Assembly: GCF_026626885.1 (NCBI RefSeq)
Contig: NZ_JAPNOA010000003.1
Coordinates: 1 to 64,000, forward strand
From: Parathalassolituus penaei
GTDB lineage: Bacteria; Pseudomonadota; Gammaproteobacteria; Pseudomonadales; Oceanobacteraceae
Reading direction: 5' to 3'
DNA length: 64,000 bases
Shown: positions 58,116 through 64,000 of the stretch, in pieces
Numbering within the stretch: the first letter of the stretch is position 1
How the letters are laid out: each line of letters begins with the position of its first letter
Translations under genes and position numbers: made by a program
Notes under the pieces: model-generated
Database searches by the model: none
What the model was told of the DNA's origin: nothing
The model's input: only the letters and a program-made list of their open reading frames with translations

Positions 58116-58144
58116 TAAGTGCGGCCGTATGAGTTTTTTTCAAG
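58116..58144 (-). promoter_or_regulatory. Sigma-32-type heat-shock promoter of clpB
   Basis: On the minus strand CTTGAAA (58138-58144), 13 bases, then CCGCACTTA (58116-58124). The -35 is a perfect match and the -10 a fair match to the heat-shock consensus. Confidence 0.7.
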
Positions 58145-58319
58145 TAGATCTATTCAAAAACAAGAAAAACTAATTCAGATTTCGTTGACCCTGAGCAAAA
58201 ATCGACAGCCCCTGCGTATAATCCGCGCCATCCAGAACCACGGGCCACGCTGAAATCTTCTGAACAGATATATGGCGTCTTCCTATGGAAATTAAAGCCC
58301 ATTCATCCGAGTAAACCCT

Positions 58320-59186
58320 GTGACTCACGAACTCCGAACCGGCGCCCTTTTCCTGCTGCTGGGGGAAGCCCTGCTGGCCATTATGGGCGCCATGATCAAA
58401 CACCTGTCGCTTGAACTATCGACGGAACAAATTGTGTTCTTTCGCAACCTGTTCGGCCTGATAGTACTGGTGCCGCTGATCATGAAAACCGGCACAGCAC
58501 AGCTTCGCACCGGCACCTGGCAGTGGCACATGGTGCGCGCCATTGTTGGCCTATCGGCGATGTATTGTTACTTCTGGGCACTCGGCAACATGCCATTAAC
58601 AGAAGCATTTCTGGTCAAACTTTCCAGCCCGTTTTTTATGCCACTGTTTGCCTGGTGGTGGCTGAAGGAACCGGCCGGGCGTTTCAGTCTGGTCGCGATT
58701 GTGATCGGATTTGCCGGTGTGGCGGTCATCCTGCAACCGGGAGGTGATGGTGCATTTACCTTGGCCGCCCTGATTGGCTTGCTGGGCGCCGCTCTGGCGG
58801 CGTTGGCCAAAGTGACCATACGTCGTATGTCTGGCTCGGAAACCGGCCAGAGCATCGTGTTTTATTTCGCCCTGATTTCCAGCCTGATTTCACTACCTGG
58901 CGCCCTTCTGAACTGGCAGCCGGTCCCGTCCACTGCCTGGTTGTGGCTACTGGCCATGGGCACCATCGCCAGCGCCGGACAACTGGCCATGACCAAAGCC
59001 TATATGCTGGCATCACCCGGCAAGATTGGTGTGTACGTGTATAGCGCAGTGGTTTATGGCGCCCTGATGGGCTGGGTGTTCTGGAATGAGATTCCGGCAT
59101 GGACGACCTGGCTGGGTGCCATCATGATTTTTGGTGCCGGTCTGCTCAACCTGAAATCCGGCAAAGCGGGCAAGGCTTCGGCCTGA
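58320..59186 (+). CDS. DMT-superfamily (EamA) transporter
   Basis: A 288-residue inner membrane protein with ten helices in two EamA halves. FFRNLFGLIVLVPLIM and ASAGQLAMTKAYMLASP are family-like. The GTG at 58320 is the start. The substrate is unknown; relatives export metabolites. It is divergent from clpB. Confidence 0.85.
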   Translation: MTHELRTGALFLLLGEALLAIMGAMIKHLSLELSTEQIVFFRNLFGLIVLVPLIMKTGTAQLRTGTWQWHMVRAIVGLSAMYCYFWALGNMPLTEAFLVKLSSPFFMPLFAWWWLKEPAGRFSLVAIVIGFAGVAVILQPGGDGAFTLAALIGLLGAALAALAKVTIRRMSGSETGQSIVFYFALISSLISLPGALLNWQPVPSTAWLWLLAMGTIASAGQLAMTKAYMLASPGKIGVYVYSAVVYGALMGWVFWNEIPAWTTWLGAIMIFGAGLLNLKSGKAGKASA

Positions 59187-59273
59187 GGTACACAATTGGT
59201 CACCTGCGGGCTTATTATTTCCCGAAAATTAAATATAATCGGCGACTAACTGGATTTCAGGCAAGAATCACTC

Positions 59274-60197
59274 ATGTCTCGTATCGACACGCTGCAAACC
59301 TTTGTTTCCGTCGTCCGCGCCCGTAACTTTACGTCGGCTGCTGATGCACTGGGGGTTACACCATCCGCTGTCAGTAAACAGATCAGTGGCCTTGAAGAAC
59401 GCCTTGGTGTTCGCCTGCTGAACCGCACCACCCGTTCGGTCAGCCCCACCGAAGCTGGACAGATGTTCTACCAACACTGTGAGAACATTCTGGAATCCAT
59501 TTCCGAAGCGGAAAAGCTGGTCACCGACTTTGACGTAACCCCTCGTGGACGTCTGCGCATCACCGCCATGTCCAACTTCGGCCGTCGTGAGCTGGCCCGC
59601 ATGTTCCACGACTTTTCGGAACAGTACCCGGACATCAGCTTCGACCTGCATATCTCTGATCGCCCTCTGGATATCGTCAAGGAAGGTTATGACTTTGCCC
59701 TGCGCATTGGCAGCCTCGAAGACTCACGCCTGATTGCCAAACCGGTCGCCCGCCAGAACATTGTGATCTGTGCATCTCCCGAGTACCTCAAGGGCTGGGG
59801 CACCCCAGTAACCCTCGAAGACCTCAACCACCATCGTATCCTGATGGTGACTAACGCAGAATTTGCCCGCATCAACTGGCTGCGTCAGTTCGAGAAAGAT
59901 CATGGCTTCACCCTCTCCAGCGTTGAACGCAAGTTGTCGGTGAATGACATCGATCTGGTATATGAAGCATGCCTGGCGGGTATGGGTATCACTGCCATTC
60001 CAACCTACATTGCCGACCGCCATCTGCAAAGCGGCGAACTGGTGCGCCTGTTCAGTGATGTCGAAATCCCGGTACGCACCATCAAGGTGGTATTCCCGCA
60101 GAACCGTTATCTGGCGACCAAAAGCCGGGCGTTTCTCGACTTTATCACCCGCTACTTTGACGATGCCGGTGTTGCCGCAAGCGCCGACGACTACTGA
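59274..60197 (+). CDS. LysR-family regulator (CrgA/AaeR-like)
   Basis: A 307-residue LysR protein. The HTH is FVSVVRARNFTSAADALGVTPSAVSKQI; the ligand domain includes RLRITAMSNFGRR and SDRPLDIVKEGYDFALRIG. The type is common near transporters and oxidoreductases. It follows the DMT gene on the same strand by 87 bases, so it may control it, but this is a guess. Confidence 0.85.
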   Translation: MSRIDTLQTFVSVVRARNFTSAADALGVTPSAVSKQISGLEERLGVRLLNRTTRSVSPTEAGQMFYQHCENILESISEAEKLVTDFDVTPRGRLRITAMSNFGRRELARMFHDFSEQYPDISFDLHISDRPLDIVKEGYDFALRIGSLEDSRLIAKPVARQNIVICASPEYLKGWGTPVTLEDLNHHRILMVTNAEFARINWLRQFEKDHGFTLSSVERKLSVNDIDLVYEACLAGMGITAIPTYIADRHLQSGELVRLFSDVEIPVRTIKVVFPQNRYLATKSRAFLDFITRYFDDAGVAASADDY

Positions 60198-60221
60198 GCT
60201 GCTGCAACGTCGTCACCTGCA

Positions 60222-60246
60222 TAAAAAATAGAGCCGCTGGCTCTAT
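60222..60246 (-). terminator. Terminator-like hairpin
   Basis: ATAGAGCC/GGCTCTAT stem around GCT with an A-run at its left. The T-run is on the minus strand, so it suits a transcript from the right such as that of the thioesterase gene. Confidence 0.6.
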
Positions 60247-60723
60247 AGCTGATCAGTTAAGCACTCGTCGGCACTCTTTCGCTTTATTCCCGCATCGAAT
60301 AGCGGCAGCTTGTTAATCGGCAAGGCTGCTTGCCCTCCTGGGGGACCTTGTCCCCCGGCCGGGCGGGCCTCCCCCAAAAATCCAATCTAATGAATCTTTT
60401 CTATGGCCTTGTCCCCCGGCCGGGCGGGCCTCCCCCCTGCTTTGCCCGACTGGGCTCGTGTCTCCGGTATTCCCCGACAACGGCGTTTCGACCCCGGCCC
60501 GATGGCACGTCCCTGTGCCAACGGGCCTTGCGGGGCATCCATGCCCCGGCTGGGTCGGCCGTTGCGGTGAATCCCGGCTCGCCCAGATGGGCATTAAGCA
60601 GCCAGCTGCGCTGGGCGACTTCAGCAATCGATGTTCAGTCTGTTGAAAACTCGTCAACTGATCGCGCCAGTGCCGCTAACTCCGTTTTTTATGTATCCGG
60701 CTGCGATTCAAGCCCAACAGAAT
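60247..60723. other. Gene-free repeat-rich stretch
   Basis: No gene is convincing. It holds copy B of the dispersed repeat and a 30-base direct duplication (60346-60375 and 60407-60436). It resembles the stretch at 419-1123. Confidence 0.6.
60311..60619 (-). repeat. Dispersed GC-rich repeat, copy B (inverted to copy A)
   Basis: 60311-60360 and 60524-60618 match, inverted, the two halves of the 888-1023 repeat. About 165 extra bases separate them, including one of two copies of a 30-base sequence beginning CCTTGTCCCCCGGCC. Long G and C runs make hairpins. It is non-coding. Confidence 0.8.
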
Positions 60724-61185
60724 CTATTCCGCAGCGCTGGCAGAGTCAGCCTCCAGCAACTCCGGAGCGCAGCGTTGCTTGAACAGCTCAGGGATCCGCG
60801 CCAGTCGCCGGGCACTGTAATCAAAAAACACCACACCGGTTTTGGCTTCAGCCACCTTGCGTCCCTCGGCGCGGTTTTCAACCCGATACACCACGTCACA
60901 GCCATACTTGTTAAAGTCGCTCAGTCCCACACTGAACGTCAGTACATCCCCCAGGAACGACTCGGCACTGAACGTCACCACAATATCGGTCACCATCAAT
61001 CCCAACCCGTCAATATCCAGCTCGGTCAGGCCGTGATGTTTGAGGTAACGCAGACGCGCCTCATGAATCAGGGTAACCATGCGGTCATTTCCCAAATGAT
61101 TGCCATAATTGATGTCCGAGATGCGGATATCGAGATCTGTCGAAAAGTCGAGATGGTCGGGCAAGTCCAGTTTTACACGCGCCAT
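60724..61185 (-). CDS. Hot-dog fold acyl-CoA thioesterase-like protein
   Basis: A 153-residue 4HBT protein. The ATG at 61185 has GGAG 7 bases upstream. DINYGNHLGNDRMVTLIHEARLRYL fits the family although the usual D in DxxGH is the first D here. Its substrate is not known. It is divergent from prc. Confidence 0.8.
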   Translation of the reverse strand: MARVKLDLPDHLDFSTDLDIRISDINYGNHLGNDRMVTLIHEARLRYLKHHGLTELDIDGLGLMVTDIVVTFSAESFLGDVLTFSVGLSDFNKYGCDVVYRVENRAEGRKVAEAKTGVVFFDYSARRLARIPELFKQRCAPELLEADSASAAE

Positions 61186-61426
61186 GAGGGTCTCCGGAGC
61201 AACAATGGATGGTATTGACGGAATTATCCGCCTGCTGAAAGGTCTGCAGAATACGACCGGCCATACAGACATGCTCATCGGAACCGTAAACCTGGTGAGG
61301 AAAGATGACATGCCCCGGCCAATGCCTTAGCATCAACGTCGATATGCCCTTCAGGGCATAATAACGATGCCGGCAATACCGCACAAATACGAGCAACCAT
61401 CTGAACGAGACGTCTGGCCACCTATT

Positions 61427-63529
61427 ATGTATTCAAACTGCCTGAGCCTGCTGCGCCCCCTGATTATGGGTGGAGCACTGATGTTTTCCATCGCCAGTCA
61501 CGCCACCGTGGCCGACATCAAACCGGGCACGCCCTTTACGCCACTGCAGCCGGATCGTGAGCAGGCCGTCACCACCCAACAAATCATGAACAATCTGTTG
61601 CGTGGCCATTACGAATCCCGCCGTCTTGATGACCAGTTGTCATCCCGTATTTTTGATTTGTATATCGAAGACCTCGACAGTACACGCAGCTACCTGCTGG
61701 CATCCGATATCAAGGATTTCGAACAATATCGTCTGCAATTTGACGACAGCCTGATGCGTGGTGATACCAACTTCGCATTCAGGATGTATAACCAGCTGCA
61801 ACAGCGAATGGCAGAACGTTTGTCGTTTGTATTAAACGAGCTGAAAAATAATGCCGCCAGTTATCAGTTCACCAACAATGAACGTCTGGAGCTGGATCGT
61901 GAAAAAGCACCGTGGGCGACCAGCACCGCTGAACTGGACGACCTGTGGCGCAAGCGTCTGAAAAACGCCCTGCTGTCACTGCTGATGAGTGGCAAGGAAC
62001 GTCCAGCTGCGCTGGAGCTGCTGGAAAAACGTTACCAGAACCAGCTCAACCGCCTGTACCAGAGCAAGTCTGAAGACGCTTACCAGACCATCATGAACTC
62101 GGTCACCCGCGCCTTCGATCCTCACACCCAATACTTTTCACCGCGCAGCAGTGAAAACTTCAACATCAATATGAGCCTGTCCCTGCAGGGTATTGGTGCG
62201 GTACTGCAAAGCGAAGACGAATACACCAAAGTGGTGCGTCTGGTTCCGGCAGGTCCAGCCGAAAAAGCCCGCAACCTGAAGCCGGGTGACAAGATTGTGG
62301 GTGTTGGCCAGAACCCGGATGGTGAAATCACCGACGTGATTGGCTGGCGTCTGGACGAAGTGGTTGATCTGATTCGTGGCCCTAAAGGCACCACGGTACG
62401 ATTGGAGATCCAGCCGTCCGATGGCAATACTGGCGAAACCCGCATCGTTTCCATTATTCGTGATGAAGTGAAACTGGAAGAGCAATCCGCCCAGAAGAGC
62501 ATCATCACCGTCAAAGACAACGGTACTGAAAAACGCATCGGCGTGATCGATATTCCGACCTTTTACATCGACTTCCAGGGTCGTATGGAAAATCGTCCGG
62601 ACTACAAGAGCACGACCCGTGACGTGGAACGCCTGATCAAGGAACTGCGCACCGAAGGTATCGACGGTCTGGTGATCGACCTGCGTAACAACGGTGGCGG
62701 CTCACTGGAAGAAGCCATTTCCCTGACTGGCCTGTTTATTCCGGAAGGCCCGGTGGTTCAGGTCCGCAGCGCTCGTGGCAGTATCGAGGTTCTGCAGGAT
62801 GAAGACCCAACCGTGTGGTACGACGGCCCAATGGCAGTGCTGGTTAACCGCCTGAGCGCCTCGGCTTCCGAGATTTTTGCCGGCGCCATCCAGGATTACG
62901 GTCGTGGCATCATTATTGGTGGCCAAACTTTTGGTAAAGGCACCGTACAGTCACTGCGTCCGCTGCGTAATGGTCAGCTGAAAATTACCCAGGCCAAGTT
63001 CTACCGGGTTTCTGGTGAAAGTACCCAGCACCAGGGCGTGATTCCGGACATCCTGTTCCCTTCCCTGTTCGACAAGGACAAGATTGGTGAAAGCGCACTG
63101 GAAGAAGCTATGCCGTGGGATACCATTCGTCCAGCACAATTCAGTGCCAGCCGCCAGATTCGCGATGTGGTCGGCAAGCTGCGCGAAGAACACCAGAACC
63201 GCGTGAAAAACGATCCGGATTTCGTCTACCTGCGTGAACAGAAAGTGCTGATTGAGGAAATGCGCAAACAGACCAGCGTTTCACTGAACGAAGCTGAGCG
63301 CGAGCAGGAACGTAAAACCAACGAAGCCCGTCGTCTGACTCTCGAAAACGATCGTCGTAAAGCCAAAGGTATGCCGCTGCTCGACAAGATGGAAGACGAG
63401 GACAACAGCGAAGAAGCAGATCCGGAAAGCCGCAAACAGAACAAGGAAGACGATGCCCTGCTGGTAGAAAGCGGCCACATCCTGCTGGATATGACCCGTG
63501 CCACCGCTACCCGTCAGGCCAGCCGTTAA
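61427..63529 (+). CDS. prc: Tail-specific protease Prc
   Basis: Prc (CtpA family) degrades periplasmic proteins, including peptidoglycan hydrolases in other bacteria. About 700 residues, near the 682 of E. coli. Signal peptide to SHA, then DUF3340-type helices, PDZ (about 225-320) and the S41 core with Ser in NRLSASASEIF and Lys in GQTFGKGTVQSL. The C-terminus is Glu/Arg-rich. ATG 61427 is chosen for its signal sequence; the open frame from 61367 adds 20 residues. Confidence 0.93.
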   Translation: MYSNCLSLLRPLIMGGALMFSIASHATVADIKPGTPFTPLQPDREQAVTTQQIMNNLLRGHYESRRLDDQLSSRIFDLYIEDLDSTRSYLLASDIKDFEQYRLQFDDSLMRGDTNFAFRMYNQLQQRMAERLSFVLNELKNNAASYQFTNNERLELDREKAPWATSTAELDDLWRKRLKNALLSLLMSGKERPAALELLEKRYQNQLNRLYQSKSEDAYQTIMNSVTRAFDPHTQYFSPRSSENFNINMSLSLQGIGAVLQSEDEYTKVVRLVPAGPAEKARNLKPGDKIVGVGQNPDGEITDVIGWRLDEVVDLIRGPKGTTVRLEIQPSDGNTGETRIVSIIRDEVKLEEQSAQKSIITVKDNGTEKRIGVIDIPTFYIDFQGRMENRPDYKSTTRDVERLIKELRTEGIDGLVIDLRNNGGGSLEEAISLTGLFIPEGPVVQVRSARGSIEVLQDEDPTVWYDGPMAVLVNRLSASASEIFAGAIQDYGRGIIIGGQTFGKGTVQSLRPLRNGQLKITQAKFYRVSGESTQHQGVIPDILFPSLFDKDKIGESALEEAMPWDTIRPAQFSASRQIRDVVGKLREEHQNRVKNDPDFVYLREQKVLIEEMRKQTSVSLNEAEREQERKTNEARRLTLENDRRKAKGMPLLDKMEDEDNSEEADPESRKQNKEDDALLVESGHILLDMTRATATRQASR

Positions 63530-63612
63530 CAGCGGCAGACCAGAGTCGGCACTCCCCCGGGTGTTGGCTCTGCAACCTGGATATAAGCCTAAAAAGGCCC
63601 CAAAAGGCTACC

Positions 63613-63646
63613 AACAAAAACAGCGCCCGCAGGCGCTGTTTTTGTT
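63613..63646. terminator. Bidirectional terminator after prc
   Basis: AACAAAAACAGCGCC/GGCGCTGTTTTTGTT stem around CGCA. Confidence 0.9.
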
Positions 63647-63669
63647 TCCGTCATTCACACGTCAGGTGC

Positions 63670-64000
63670 TTACATCACCCCCAGAGACTGACGTACTGCT
63701 GAATCGGTGAAAATACGCTTCCACAGATCGTCCAGCATGGTGTTGATCCATTCTTCGTTGTAGCTGGCTGCCGGAGCAGTGGCTACCGAACGGGTTTCTT
63801 TCACCAGGAACGGCTTGTAGAAACTCTTGCCGCCATCCAAAACCGTAATACGCAGACCCATTTCCATGGAGCATTCGTTTACCAGCACACCATCGTTGCA
63901 GCTGTAGTTGAACGCGGTAATGTCCATCTGCACTTTGATTGGCTCATAAGCGCTGGTGCCGCCCAGACCCATCAGCGCCATGGTGTTTTGCAGGCGAGTG
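63670..64000 (-). CDS. YajG-like lipoprotein, C-terminal part
   Basis: The last 110 residues of a minus-strand gene whose start is outside the window. KVQMDITAFNYSC, then an acidic-aromatic end NEEWINTMLDDLWKRIFTD, resembles the YajG lipoprotein family, whose function is unclear. Similarity is by pattern only. Confidence 0.5.
   Translation of the reverse strand, partial: TRLQNTMALMGLGGTSAYEPIKVQMDITAFNYSCNDGVLVNECSMEMGLRITVLDGGKSFYKPFLVKETRSVATAPAASYNEEWINTMLDDLWKRIFTDSAVRQSLGVM

Overview
The window reads as chromosomal DNA of a marine-type gammaproteobacterium, probably in the Oceanospirillales/Pseudomonadales neighbourhood (inference). Support: a complete tol-pal cluster behind ruvCAB, queA-tgt-yajC-secDF, a bepA/tusA/perM/dapA/bamC/purC block whose order resembles Pseudomonas aeruginosa, TtcA, GreB, RlmJ, ZapE, Prc, moderate GC and heavy use of CTG. 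About sixty protein genes, nine tRNA genes and many rho-independent terminators are visible. Most genes are housekeeping; no CRISPR array, prophage or rRNA is present.

Layout. 1-1150: an accessory patch with the right end of an IS3-family element that cuts a DUF6678-like gene, followed by a gene-free stretch of repeats. 1177-8972: a soluble FIST-chemoreceptor fusion, ttcA, a lipoprotein, greB, a DnaJ-like protein, a polysaccharide deacetylase, a YgjP-type metalloprotease-like protein and a YecA-like protein. 9076-17431: a PstS-OmpA hybrid behind a very good Pho box, bolA, small unknown genes, an RbgA-like GTPase, a sulfur module (ETHE1-like hydrolase facing an HlyU/BigR-type repressor), a DUF2489 protein, YceI, murI and folE. 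17614-24196: ompW, an uncharacterised unit (degenerate membrane sensor, AraC regulator, DnaQ-like protein), a BI-1 family membrane protein and an NhaR-like regulator. 24250-31766: rlmJ, the secF-secD-yajC-tgt-queA operon, and a tRNA-Leu cluster with one CAA gene and five identical CAG genes in tandem. 31900-38212: a second chemoreceptor, a TlpA-like thioredoxin, zapE and cysDN. 38334-45399: an outer-membrane barrel, purC, a metallo-hydrolase, bamC, dapA, perM, a TusA-like gene and a BepA-like protease. 45499-55251: nadA, three identical tRNA-Lys genes, then cpoB-pal-tolB-tolA-tolR-tolQ-ybgC-ruvB-ruvA-ruvC and a PrcB-like lipoprotein, probably one transcription unit on the minus strand. 55436-64000: clpB with a sigma-32-type promoter, a DMT transporter, a LysR regulator, a second copy of the repeats seen at the left end, a thioesterase, prc and a partial YajG-like lipoprotein.

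How genes work together. Protein export and envelope work dominate: SecDF-YajC, Tol-Pal-CpoB, BamC, BepA, Prc and several outer-membrane proteins. Sulfur handling recurs: sulfate activation (cysDN), a persulfide-oxidising hydrolase with its repressor, TtcA thiolation and a TusA-like carrier. The features most worth a second look are the 18460-21774 unit, the decayed APS-kinase tail on CysN, the HlyU-like repressor lacking its second sensor cysteine, the triple Pho-box repeat before the PstS-OmpA hybrid, the IS-cut DUF6678 gene, and the inverted repeat copies at both ends of the window.
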